DNA from: Dasania sp. GY-MA-18 | Lineage (GTDB): Bacteria; Pseudomonadota; Gammaproteobacteria; Pseudomonadales; Dasaniaceae | NCBI RefSeq assembly: GCF_024734385.1 | Contig: NZ_JANHAP010000007.1 | Location: 1 to 64,000 of the forward strand | Reading direction: 5' to 3' | Length of the DNA: 64,000 bases | The notes under the pieces: model-generated | Databases searched by the model: none | Seen by the model: the letters and a program-made list of their open reading frames with translations, nothing else | What the model was told of the DNA's origin: nothing | Translations under genes and position numbers: made by a program | In this document: positions 27,922 through 36,182 of the stretch, in pieces | Layout: every line of letters starts with the position of its first letter | Position numbering within the stretch: the first letter of the stretch is position 1

Positions 27922-28323
27922 ATGATTAATGCCATGTTTGCCGTTGTTATGTTAACTACAGTTATAGGGTTTGTTGCTGTAAGAGCTAGAAAGCGCAGTG
28001 TGCGTTTGGGGCAGGTCGATCGACGTTACTATCAGCTAATGCAGGGTTACGAGCCACCCGATACCGTTATTAAAAGTACACGCTGTTTAAACAATATGTT
28101 TGAAGTCCCCATGCTTTTCTACGTGGTTTGCTGTTTATATGTGGCACTTGGCCTAGTGAGTACTTTGGCTATAGCGGTAGCATGGCTGTTTGTGTTGTGC
28201 AGGGCTATACAGGCATATATACATCTCGGCTGCAACAATGTGAGCTATAGAATGTATGCTTTCGGGGCTGGTTTGCTTTGTGTGCTGGCGCTGTGGATTA
28301 ATCTTATGGTCACTATTGCTTAA
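27922..28323 (+). CDS. MAPEG-family membrane protein
   Basis: 133 residues with four hydrophobic segments. The family pattern is seen in NNMFEVPMLFYVVCCLYVAL and in RAIQAYIHLGCNNVSYRMYAF (the conserved R...H...N...R). MAPEG proteins include glutathione transferases and peroxidases of membranes; the activity of bacterial members like this is mostly undefined. It is divergent from a TetR gene that probably regulates it. Confidence 0.85.
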   Translation: MINAMFAVVMLTTVIGFVAVRARKRSVRLGQVDRRYYQLMQGYEPPDTVIKSTRCLNNMFEVPMLFYVVCCLYVALGLVSTLAIAVAWLFVLCRAIQAYIHLGCNNVSYRMYAFGAGLLCVLALWINLMVTIA

Positions 28324-28381
28324 TGCTTTCCCAAGATTGTTAATAAATAGGGGGCTGGTAGGGATAAAAATATTCTACGTA

Positions 28382-28397
28382 TTAAGATTACCTTAAG
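28382..28397 (+). promoter_or_regulatory. PmrA/QseB-type direct repeat upstream of the nine-gene operon
   Basis: Two TTAAG words start exactly 11 bases apart (28382 and 28393), one helical turn. The arrangement matches the PmrA/BasR-type YTTAAK-N5-YTTAAK box except for the first base. A TATTCT sequence at 28408 could be the -10. The operon itself encodes a regulator of this class, so autoregulation is plausible but untested. Confidence 0.5.
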
Positions 28398-28446
28398 GTT
28401 CACACCCTATTCTATGCCCAAGTCATACCATTATGGGATTTGGGCT

Positions 28447-29220
28447 ATGAATACTGATGTTACCCTGCAGTACCCCTACTGCTTGAAACGCTCCCGCCAA
28501 GCGGCGGTATTGCAGCGTTTGTTAAAGCTGCGGCCTGAGCTGGATTTACTGGTACAGGGATCTGACGATCGGCTAGCGGTAGAGACCTATATCGAGCAGC
28601 AGTTTAGGGCGGTATACGGCGCGTATATTAGCGAGTTTATGCCGCAGTTGCTAAGTCTGCGCTGTGAGAGGCAGCTAAGTGCAGTAGTGGGTATACGTGT
28701 GGCGGCTAGCCATACGTTGTTTTTAGAGCAGTATTTAGCTAAGCCTATAGAGCGGCAGTTAGCCGAGTTGTTGTCTGTAACTGTTAGCCGCAACAGTGTT
28801 GCCGAAATTGGTAATTTGGCGGCCACGCATAGAGGATCTAGCCAGCTTATTTTTTTATACCTCACCCTAGTGTTAAGCCATAGCCCTTTGCAGTGGGTAG
28901 TTTTTACAGCGACTAAACAGGTGCAAACCATTATGGCGCGCTGTAGTTTTGATTTACATATAGTTGGGGCTGCCCAGCCAGAAAAACTTGTGAGTAATAG
29001 TGCTGATTGGGGTAGTTACTACGCGGGACAGCCCAATATTGCAGCCGTCAATATAGGCCAGGCTTTAGCGGCTATACAGGGTAATGAGCTATTAGCAAAT
29101 TACTTTCAGGGTTATCAAATAGCTATACAGCAATGTGCGGCAAGGCTATGTGCAGACGAATTGCTTAATCAGCAGGCTGGCGTAGGTGTAAAAAATGCAA
29201 ACTATACTGACGCAGCTTGA
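28447..29220 (+). CDS. Thermostable-hemolysin-family protein (possible acyltransferase fold)
   Basis: 257 residues from ATG 28447; the in-frame ATG at 28414 would overlap the likely -10. The sequence fits the family named after Vibrio delta-VPH: YGAYISEFMPQLLSL, LSAVVGIRVAASHTLFLEQYL and AEIGNLAATHRGSSQLIFLYLTLVL. There is no signal peptide or pore-like segment, so haemolysis is unlikely to be the direct role. The pattern (VVGIR, then an invariant E-x-GNLA, then a long helix) recalls GNAT/LuxI-type acyltransferases; this is inference. The gene overlaps the ligase gene by 26 bases. First gene of the operon. Confidence 0.75.
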   Translation: MNTDVTLQYPYCLKRSRQAAVLQRLLKLRPELDLLVQGSDDRLAVETYIEQQFRAVYGAYISEFMPQLLSLRCERQLSAVVGIRVAASHTLFLEQYLAKPIERQLAELLSVTVSRNSVAEIGNLAATHRGSSQLIFLYLTLVLSHSPLQWVVFTATKQVQTIMARCSFDLHIVGAAQPEKLVSNSADWGSYYAGQPNIAAVNIGQALAAIQGNELLANYFQGYQIAIQQCAARLCADELLNQQAGVGVKNANYTDAA

Positions 29221-30691
29221 TGCTAATGCGTCGCTTCGCAGCGCAACCCACTCGCTTAATAACCAGCAGATACGCGACCAGTGTCAAGTTTATGCTGCCA
29301 AATTACAGGCGCATAATATTAAAGTGCTGGCGCTGTGTTGCGATAACAGCATAGATTGGGTCTTGCTGGATTTGGCCTGCCAGCTGGCAGGTATTTGTAT
29401 TATTCCACTGCCTACATTTTTTTCGCAGCAGCAGCTTAGCCATATTGTGCAGAGCAATAATATCGATGCGATAGTTTGTGAGCGTAAAGATTTTTTTATG
29501 ACGTTGCTATCAAGCTTAGCTCTGCCAGCTACCAGTCAGCCGCAAGCCTATGGGGCTTTGTCTATAATCACTTTAGACAAAAATCATAAGCAGCCAAACT
29601 CGCAACGCTACCCCAAAAATACCGGCAAGGTCACGTTTACCTCAGGCTCTACCGGTAGACCTAAGGGTGTATGCTTAAGTCATGATCAATTAATTCAACA
29701 AGCCAAAGCACTTAATCAACGCACTGGCCTTGGTCAGCACAGGCATTTATGTGTATTGCCGCTAAGTACGTTGTTAGAAAATGTGGCAGGGGTATATACC
29801 ACTTTATTGGCGGGCGGCGAGCTGATAGTGCCCAGTTTGCAAGACTTGGGCTTTACCGGCAGCTGCGCTATTAATATTAAGAGCTTATGCAGCCTCATTA
29901 CTAAGCATCAAGTGCATAGCTTGATTGTTACACCACAGTTATTGCAGTGCTTATTACTGGCGGCTGAAAGCGATTGGCAGCCGCCTGGCTCGTTAAAGTT
30001 TGTAGCGGTGGGCGGTGCCAAGATGGCGCAGCAGTTATTAGATAAAGCAATAGCCTTGGATATACCCGTTTATGAGGGTTATGGCTTGTCAGAGTGTGCC
30101 TCGGTAGTCAGCTTAAATACGCCTCAGCAACATCAGCCAACTACAGTAGGCCAACCCTTAGCGCAGCTGCAGCTGAATATAGAACAGGATGAGTTGGTGG
30201 TGACGGGCAATTGCATGCTGGGCTATGCCAATGAGCCAGCGAGTTGGTACCCCCAAAAAATTGCTACGGGTGATTTAGCTTCTATAGATACGCAAGGGTA
30301 CTTACAAATTAAAGGGCGTAAAAAAAATTTACTGATATCCAGTTATGGCCGCAATATTAGCCCCGAATGGTTAGAGAGCGAATTATTAGCTAACCCAGAC
30401 ATAGACGAGTGCGTGGTTTTTGGTGATGCCCAGCCTTACTGTGTGGCATTAATATCGCCGCGCTTATCAACAATCTCTACTGCGCTTATTCAGCAGTATA
30501 TTGATAGGCTGAATAAGCAGTTGCCAGATTATGCTCGGTTACGAGATTGGCGGCTGTTACCCCAGCCGCTTAGGCATACTCCAAATTTAATGACGGCTAA
30601 TGGCCGGCCCAAGCGTGATGCGATCGGTCAATATTATGCTGAGCTTATCGCATCTTTATATCCGTCTGTCGTAGAGGAATCAGTCCTATGA
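29195..30691 (+). CDS. AMP-forming acyl ligase (ANL superfamily)
   Basis: 498 residues. Core motifs are in order: the P-loop TFTSGSTGRPKGV (147-159), YGLSE (296-300), the ATP-ribose Asp in ATGDLAS (360), and the C-terminal catalytic lysine in NGRPKRDAI (Lys473). It should activate a carboxylic acid as acyl-AMP and pass it to CoA or another acceptor. The substrate cannot be read from sequence; a fatty acid is a reasonable guess. It is shorter than typical long-chain acyl-CoA synthetases. It is coupled to its neighbours by overlaps at both ends. Confidence 0.88.
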   Translation: MQTILTQLDANASLRSATHSLNNQQIRDQCQVYAAKLQAHNIKVLALCCDNSIDWVLLDLACQLAGICIIPLPTFFSQQQLSHIVQSNNIDAIVCERKDFFMTLLSSLALPATSQPQAYGALSIITLDKNHKQPNSQRYPKNTGKVTFTSGSTGRPKGVCLSHDQLIQQAKALNQRTGLGQHRHLCVLPLSTLLENVAGVYTTLLAGGELIVPSLQDLGFTGSCAINIKSLCSLITKHQVHSLIVTPQLLQCLLLAAESDWQPPGSLKFVAVGGAKMAQQLLDKAIALDIPVYEGYGLSECASVVSLNTPQQHQPTTVGQPLAQLQLNIEQDELVVTGNCMLGYANEPASWYPQKIATGDLASIDTQGYLQIKGRKKNLLISSYGRNISPEWLESELLANPDIDECVVFGDAQPYCVALISPRLSTISTALIQQYIDRLNKQLPDYARLRDWRLLPQPLRHTPNLMTANGRPKRDAIGQYYAELIASLYPSVVEESVL

Positions 30692-31359
30692 GTTTTTTTG
30701 AATCTTTGCAGTTGCAAACCCAGCGTGAGCGCCAGCAACTGTTGCAAGCACCTATGATTTTAAAGGCCTTAGCGGGTGAAATGAGTCTAGATGAGTACGT
30801 AGCCTTTTTAACCCAGGCCTACCACCATGTAAAACATACCGTACCCTTATTAATGGCAGTGGGCGCACGTTTACCGGAAAGTAAAGAGTGGCTGCGCAAT
30901 GCGGTGGCCGAATATATAGAAGAGGAGTTAGGCCACCAAGAGTGGATACTCAATGATATTGCGGCCTGTGGTTACGATAAAGAAGCTGCAAGAAATAGCC
31001 GTCCCAGTCTCGCAACCGAGTTAATGGTGAGTTACGCCTATGACAAAATCCAACGGCTTAACCCATTGGGATTTTTTGGTATGGTGCATGTGCTGGAAGG
31101 CACCAGTATCAGTACTGCCGATAATGCCGCTGATGCAATACGCAACGGCTTATCTCTGCCTAAAACGGCTTTTAGCTATCTTTACTCACATGGTGGCTTG
31201 GATATAGAGCATGTTAAGTTTTTTCAAGGCCTGATGGATCAAATTACCTGCCCGCAAGAACAGGCAGAGATTGTTAATTCGGCAAAAGTATTTTATCAAT
31301 TATACGGCGATATTTTCCGTACCCTCACCGCGCAGCATGGCATAGCCTTGGCAGCCTGA
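30688..31359 (+). CDS. TenA-like haem-oxygenase-fold enzyme, probable diiron oxidase
   Basis: 223 residues, mostly helical. Candidate metal ligands are E80-x2-H83 (EEELGHQEW), E137 (HVLEGTS) and D172/H175 (LDIEHVKFF), with H46/H47/H50 on an earlier helix. This is close to the ligand order of haem-oxygenase-like diiron oxidases such as UndA, BesC and CADD. The TenA thiaminase active-site cysteine context is not evident. It therefore more likely oxidises or cleaves an acyl or amino substrate than thiamine. It overlaps the ligase gene by 4 bases (ATGA). Confidence 0.78.
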   Translation: MSFFESLQLQTQRERQQLLQAPMILKALAGEMSLDEYVAFLTQAYHHVKHTVPLLMAVGARLPESKEWLRNAVAEYIEEELGHQEWILNDIAACGYDKEAARNSRPSLATELMVSYAYDKIQRLNPLGFFGMVHVLEGTSISTADNAADAIRNGLSLPKTAFSYLYSHGGLDIEHVKFFQGLMDQITCPQEQAEIVNSAKVFYQLYGDIFRTLTAQHGIALAA

Positions 31360-31374
31360 GTTTTGGAGTAAGGT

Positions 31375-32166
31375 ATGGAAGTACACAATAAAACCATTTT
31401 GTTAGTGGGAGCCACAGGCGGAATAGGTGCTGCCATAGCAAAGCAATTGGATCAGCTTAATGCTCATTTATTATTAGTAGGGCGCAGTGAGCAAGCCCTG
31501 CGCCAGCTGAGCGCTGGCTTAAGTCATAGGCATATTTTGCTACTAGCAGATATTAACAGCGCTGCAGGTAGGCAGCAGATTGTTACGCAATGTCAGCAGC
31601 AGGCTATAGATATCTATATTAATGCCGCAGGGGTGATGGACTTTCAGTTGTTGGCTCAGCAAGAGAGCGTCAAGATAGAGCAGATGATAAATACCAATCT
31701 ACTTTCGCCTATGATGCTATGCCAATTATTGCTGCCCTTGCTCACTCAAAAAAGCAGTGCAGCTATAGTCAATATAGGATCCACCTTTGGCAGCATAGGC
31801 CACCCAGGTTTTGCAGTGTATTGTGCTAGCAAGTTTGGCTTAAGAGGTTTTAGCGAAGCTTTGCGGCGTGAGCTGGCCGGTAGCGGAGTGCAGGTATTGT
31901 ATTTTTCGCCTAGAGCAACACGCACAGCTTTAAATACTCATGCAGTCAAGCAATTAAATGAGGCGCTAGGTAATCGCAGCGATAGCCCTGAGCAGGTCGC
32001 TAAGATGCTAATAGCGTCATTAAAGGCCAATAATGGCCAACAATTTATGGGCTGGCCAGAAAAAATATTTGTGCGCTTAAATGCGCTATGCCCTAATCTG
32101 GTACATAAAGCACTGGTCAAAAAACTGCCTATTATTTTTCGCTATGCCAACGAAAATACAGGGTAG
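31375..32166 (+). CDS. Short-chain dehydrogenase/reductase
   Basis: 263 residues. The NAD(P)-binding motif GATGGIG (12-18) has Arg37 (VGRSE) after beta-2, favouring NADP(H). NAAG (83-86) and the catalytic triad S136, Y149, K153 (VYCASKFGLRGFSEAL) are present. It probably reduces or oxidises the acyl-derived product of the neighbouring ligase and diiron-like enzyme. It starts 15 bases after the previous stop. The substrate is unknown. Confidence 0.88.
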   Translation: MEVHNKTILLVGATGGIGAAIAKQLDQLNAHLLLVGRSEQALRQLSAGLSHRHILLLADINSAAGRQQIVTQCQQQAIDIYINAAGVMDFQLLAQQESVKIEQMINTNLLSPMMLCQLLLPLLTQKSSAAIVNIGSTFGSIGHPGFAVYCASKFGLRGFSEALRRELAGSGVQVLYFSPRATRTALNTHAVKQLNEALGNRSDSPEQVAKMLIASLKANNGQQFMGWPEKIFVRLNALCPNLVHKALVKKLPIIFRYANENTG

Positions 32167-32223
32167 CGGTGTATGATAAGGCCGCTAAACTACGGTAAAT
32201 GATAAGTTTATAAAAGGGTTGGT

Positions 32224-32883
32224 ATGCAATTACTGCTGGTTGAAGATGATCATTTGCTGGCTAAAGGTTTACAGCAGGCACTGGCTAAGCAGGGGCATGC
32301 AGTCAATGCCGTCAGCACTGGTGAAGCGGCTTTACATGTGGTCAATACCGAGCCGCCCGATATAGTCATACTAGATCTAGGGCTGCCCGATATGGATGGT
32401 ATTGCTGTGCTAAAGCGCCTGCGAAAAAAAAAGGCCGATTTGCCAGTGTTAATACTCACTGCCAGAAATGAGCTAGATGATAAAATTTATGGATTAGATT
32501 GTGGCGCAGATGATTATTTGGCTAAGCCTTTTGACGTTGCCGAATTATTTGCCAGGCTCAGGGTATTGGAGCGCCGCTTGGCTACCCATAAAAGCTCGGA
32601 AATCACCATTGGTGATGTTAGCTTGGACATACAAAAAAACACCGTTAGCTTTCAGTCCGCAGATATAGAGTTGTCCAGGCGCGAATACATGCTGCTTAAA
32701 AGCCTTATGGAAAATGCGGGCCGCATACAAACACGCGACACTTTAGAGGCCCGGTTATATAGCTGGGGTGAAGAGGTGAGCAGTAATGCGCTGGAGGTGC
32801 ACATACATCACTTGCGCAAAAAACTGGGGGCTGATTTTATTAAAACTGTGCGCGGCGTGGGCTACAAGGTTAATCTGCCGTGA
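32224..32883 (+). CDS. OmpR-family response regulator, QseB/PmrA type
   Basis: 219 residues. The receiver domain (1-115) has the acidic pair E7-D8/D9, phosphoacceptor D51 (VILDLGLPDMDG), T79-A80 (LTARNE) and K101 (AKPFD). The C-terminal winged helix ends SNALEVHIHHLRKKLG, the signature of QseB/PmrA/TctD-like regulators. It should bind TTAAG-type direct repeats, one of which lies at 28382. The stop overlaps the kinase GTG start by 4 bases. Confidence 0.92.
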   Translation: MQLLLVEDDHLLAKGLQQALAKQGHAVNAVSTGEAALHVVNTEPPDIVILDLGLPDMDGIAVLKRLRKKKADLPVLILTARNELDDKIYGLDCGADDYLAKPFDVAELFARLRVLERRLATHKSSEITIGDVSLDIQKNTVSFQSADIELSRREYMLLKSLMENAGRIQTRDTLEARLYSWGEEVSSNALEVHIHHLRKKLGADFIKTVRGVGYKVNLP

Positions 32884-34202
32884 GGTCTATACGCGTTTTT
32901 TTAGTCAGCATTATTTTAGCCTTGGTCATGCTGTTTAGCTTTGTGGCAGCCTTACGCGGTTATCAGTCCAGTATGGTTGCAGCCGATAAATTATTTGATA
33001 AGCAATTACTGGATACCGCAAAACTAATGGGTGGTATACAAAGCCAGCAGGCTTTGGCGGCAGTAACGGTTGATAATAATTTTACCTTTCAAGTATGGCG
33101 CGGCCAACAGCTATTGGCTGCTTCTACCAATGCCCCTGATACGGCTATACAGGCGCGGGAGCAGGGCTTTAATTACAATAATTTTAATGGCTATCGCTGG
33201 CGCACGGTGGCCTATTATCAAGCTGAAAAAAATATTTGGGTGATGGCCGCAGAGCGCAGTGACTTGCGATTTATACTCGCCGAAAATGTTATTTTACAGT
33301 CGATTATGCCTGTGGTGATTAGTTTGCCGGTATTAGCCTTATTAATATGGCTAATCGTGTCTAAAGGTTTGAGCCCATTGCGAGAACTGGCCGCCGAATT
33401 GGCGGATAAGCAGCCAGATGATTTAAGCAGCCTGCGCTTTCAAGGTTCACGTAAAGAGTTGGTGCAAATTGTTAATTCTTTAAATGGCTTACTGGGGCGT
33501 TTGAAAACCGCTTTGTTGCGTGAGCGGCAGTTTTCCTCTGATGCCGCGCATGAGCTGCGTACGCCTATTAGCACCTTAAAAGTGCAGTTATATAATATAG
33601 CTGAGCTGCTACCTAGGCATCAGCAAGAATTAGTTAATATCAATGTTACGGTTGAGCGCTTGGCCCATATAGTGGATCAGATTTTGAATTTACACCGCAT
33701 ATCCCCCGACCAATATAACGCTAGGATGAAACGACTAAACTTAGATTCGCTGGTACAGCAGGTATTGGCCGATGAAAGTGAGCGACTTGATAAAAAGCAG
33801 CAGCAACTGTCCTATGTGGGTGAGGCTGCCCATATACGGGGTGATGAATTTGCAATAAAAACCCTGTTGCAAAACGTGCTAAGCAATGCCCATAAATATA
33901 CCCCTGAGCATGGCTTTATTAATGTTAGCGTTAAGCGGCAGGCGAGTACGATACAGCTGTGTATAGAGGACTCAGGTGCTGGCATAAGTGAGCCTATGCG
34001 CACTAGGGTGTTTGAACGTTTTTACAGGGTGGGGGGCGATAGTCATAGCTCCGGCGAGCTGGGTTGTGGTTTGGGTTTGGCTATAGTTAAAAATATTGCC
34101 GAATCACATAGTGCGCGCATAGAACTAACGGACTCCAGCATGGCTTCAGGCACTGCTTTTTGTGTTTATTTTTCTGATGTTGATAGTCAGGGCGAGGTTT
34201 GA
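32880..34202 (+). CDS. Sensor histidine kinase, QseC/PmrB type
   Basis: 440 residues, GTG start overlapping the regulator gene. TM1 (about 7-27) and TM2 (141-161) enclose a roughly 110-residue periplasmic sensor domain with a GFNYNNFNGYRWRTV strand, as in QseC-like kinases. HAMP-like linker, then H-box SSDAAHELRTPIS with His224, N-box LLQNVLSNAHKYTP, and G-boxes EDSGAGIS and GCGLGLAIV. I see no clear RExxE iron motif in the sensor domain. The signal is unknown; iron is suggested only by the downstream genes. Confidence 0.9.
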   Translation: MRSIRVFLVSIILALVMLFSFVAALRGYQSSMVAADKLFDKQLLDTAKLMGGIQSQQALAAVTVDNNFTFQVWRGQQLLAASTNAPDTAIQAREQGFNYNNFNGYRWRTVAYYQAEKNIWVMAAERSDLRFILAENVILQSIMPVVISLPVLALLIWLIVSKGLSPLRELAAELADKQPDDLSSLRFQGSRKELVQIVNSLNGLLGRLKTALLRERQFSSDAAHELRTPISTLKVQLYNIAELLPRHQQELVNINVTVERLAHIVDQILNLHRISPDQYNARMKRLNLDSLVQQVLADESERLDKKQQQLSYVGEAAHIRGDEFAIKTLLQNVLSNAHKYTPEHGFINVSVKRQASTIQLCIEDSGAGISEPMRTRVFERFYRVGGDSHSSGELGCGLGLAIVKNIAESHSARIELTDSSMASGTAFCVYFSDVDSQGEV

Positions 34203-34532
34203 ATGCAAGTTAAGTTGATGGCTTTTTCTTTGTTTCTGTTTTCGTTTATAGCGACTGTTTATGCAGAGGTTCCTGTTTTTAAGCTAGTTATTAAAGACCA
34301 CTTGTTTTTTCCTTCAGACTTTGAAATACCCGCTAATACTAAAGTAAAGCTGTTGGTTCACAACCAAGATGCCAGTGCCGAAGAATTTGAGAGCTATGAA
34401 CTCAACCGTGAAAAAGTCATAGAGGGCGGGCGTAAAGTCGTCATTTTTATCGGCCCCTTGCCTGCGGGCGATTACCCCTTTTTTGGTGAGTTTTATCCTA
34501 AAACTGCCCAGGGTGTTATTCGGGTTAAGTAA
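34203..34532 (+). CDS. Periplasmic cupredoxin-like protein of an FTR1 iron system
   Basis: 109 residues. A signal peptide (1-21) leads to a single cupredoxin domain: FKLVIKDHLFFPSDFEIPAN, AEEFESYELNREKVI, then IGPLPAGDYPFFGEFYP and TAQGVIRVK. There is no cysteine, so a classical type-1 copper site is absent; this matches FtrB and EfeO-N domains that partner iron permeases. It probably binds copper and/or ferrous iron for delivery to the next gene's product. Its ATG follows the kinase stop directly. Confidence 0.85.
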   Translation: MQVKLMAFSLFLFSFIATVYAEVPVFKLVIKDHLFFPSDFEIPANTKVKLLVHNQDASAEEFESYELNREKVIEGGRKVVIFIGPLPAGDYPFFGEFYPKTAQGVIRVK

Positions 34533-34558
34533 TATGCGTTTAATAATAGGCCAAACAT

Positions 34559-35338
34559 ATGCTGATTAACTCGGTCGCATTGATATTAGAAGAAACCTTA
34601 GAAGCCGCCCTGTTGATTAGTATGTTATTGGCAATGACAGGTCTATGGTTAAATTCCAAGCGTTGGCTGTTGTATAGTTTTTTATTGGGTTTTGCCAGTG
34701 CGTATCTTTATGCCGCTACCATGGCGGACATATCGGAGTGGTTTAATTATGTGGGCCAAGAAGTCGTAAATGCTTTTTTACAGGCCATGATTGCAGTGTT
34801 ACTTATGCTGTTTGCCTGGCAGGTTTATAGCGGGGCGGATAATGTTAAGCATAAAAATCTAATGATGTGCTGTGCGGCGGCAGTGGTGTTTTCTATTTGC
34901 CGAGAAGGTGCCGAGATACTTTTATACTTAAAAGGTTTTTCTGCCAGCCATGAGGCGTACTTAGCGGTGATGATAGGTAGTGGTCTAGGATTTGGTATAG
35001 GCATTAGCGTTGGCGTGTTGTTGTATTATGGCCTGGTCAATATATCACTGAGTTATAAACTGCAGCTGTACCGAGTATTGCTGGCAATTTTTAGCGGCAA
35101 TATGTTGTCGCAGGCTTGCGTACAATTAATCCAAGCTGATTGGCTACCGGCTGCGCAGCCGCTTTGGGATACTTCCTCTTGGATTGCTGAGCACTCCATC
35201 AGCGGCCATATTTTATATTCATTAATTGGCTATGAGGCCACTCCTAGCGGCTTGCAAATCCTGGCGTATCTCATCGGCATTGCCGCTGTGCTAATGATTA
35301 CTATGTTGGCGGATAGTAGGCGCAGCAGTTATGAATAG
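34559..35338 (+). CDS. FTR1-like high-affinity iron permease
   Basis: 259 residues with about seven membrane segments. FTR1 proteins normally carry two RExxE iron motifs. The second is intact (REGAE, 115-119), but the first reads EETLE (11-15), with Glu in place of Arg. It should import iron across the inner membrane together with the cupredoxin. The C-terminal third (WLPAAQPLWDTSSWIAEHS) is also typical. It overlaps the next gene by 8 bases. Confidence 0.88.
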   Translation: MLINSVALILEETLEAALLISMLLAMTGLWLNSKRWLLYSFLLGFASAYLYAATMADISEWFNYVGQEVVNAFLQAMIAVLLMLFAWQVYSGADNVKHKNLMMCCAAAVVFSICREGAEILLYLKGFSASHEAYLAVMIGSGLGFGIGISVGVLLYYGLVNISLSYKLQLYRVLLAIFSGNMLSQACVQLIQADWLPAAQPLWDTSSWIAEHSISGHILYSLIGYEATPSGLQILAYLIGIAAVLMITMLADSRRSSYE

Positions 35339-36047
35339 CTTGTGGTTTTATGCGTGCCTAGCTTTTACCTTATTGGTAAGTTGTGTAAAGCATCAGGCTT
35401 TGGCGGATGGTTTGGGGGTAGATAAGGTTTATCACCCTTATGTGCAGCCTTTAGAACAAGAAATAGAGTTGCGTTTTATTAGCGCTGAGCCCGAGGGAGA
35501 GGCTAGTAGTGTGCAGCAATACCTATTGGCCTATGGACAATCGCTGAACGAACAGTGGTTTGCGGAAGTGTATTTAGTGGCTGAAAAACTAGCTGGGGAT
35601 AACTTAGATTTAGAGGCCTATGAGCTAGAGTTAAAACGGCAGCTCACTGAACAGGGCGAGTACAGCGCTGACTACGCTTTGTTATTTGAGTTAGAAAAAC
35701 AAAAAAATGAAGATATATGGGAGTTTGCAACTGCTTTAATCGTTGAAAAAGAATGGGGGCGCTGGAGCGCTACGCTCAACGCTTTTATTGTTTCGGAGTG
35801 GGGCGATGACATTGATGATGAGCTTGAAAGTAAACTAAACCTACAAGCGCGCTACCGCTATAGCGCAGCTATTGAACCAGCCCTAGAGCTTTATATGAGC
35901 CAGGACAGCAAGGCCCTAGGGCCAGTTTGCATGGGGCAGCTGCGCTGGCAGAAGCAGCGGCTTAACTGGGAGGCAGGGCTAATTTTTGGCTTGGACAATG
36001 AAACCCCAGATACCACGTTCAGATTGTTATTGGAGTATGAGTTTTAG
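35331..36047 (+). CDS. Probable outer-membrane beta-barrel protein, 238 aa
   Basis: Signal peptide (about 1-25, cleavage near ALADGLG). The rest alternates short amphipathic strands (EIELRFISAE, WFAEVYLVAEKL, WSATLNAFIVSEW, LNLQARYRYSAAIEPALELYM) and ends in an aromatic residue (LLLEYEF), the C-terminal sorting feature of barrel proteins. It is last in the iron part of the operon and could be an outer-membrane entry or sensing partner for the FTR1 system. I know no characterised homologue. Confidence 0.65.
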   Translation: MNSLWFYACLAFTLLVSCVKHQALADGLGVDKVYHPYVQPLEQEIELRFISAEPEGEASSVQQYLLAYGQSLNEQWFAEVYLVAEKLAGDNLDLEAYELELKRQLTEQGEYSADYALLFELEKQKNEDIWEFATALIVEKEWGRWSATLNAFIVSEWGDDIDDELESKLNLQARYRYSAAIEPALELYMSQDSKALGPVCMGQLRWQKQRLNWEAGLIFGLDNETPDTTFRLLLEYEF

Positions 36048-36182
36048 TTAATTTCATTTGCTGAGCTGGCTAATTAGCCTTGTTTGCATTGCGATGCTGC
36101 ATTGCAGTAAATAGATTAAGTGATGAAGTATAAATTTGTTCTATACTCCCCCTAGTCTTTATACCGCAGGTTTACTTTTTTT

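Noticed and set aside
28414..28447. Start of the hemolysin-family gene at ATG 28414
   Set aside because: This ATG would overlap the likely -10 of the promoter, and the extra 11 residues do not resemble the family. ATG 28447 is preferred, though no strong ribosome binding site decides it.
30688..31359. Thiaminase II TenA acting with the nearby thiamine operon
   Set aside because: It is 3.5 kb from that operon in a separate transcription unit without a riboswitch, and its conserved residues fit metal ligands better than the thiaminase Cys site.
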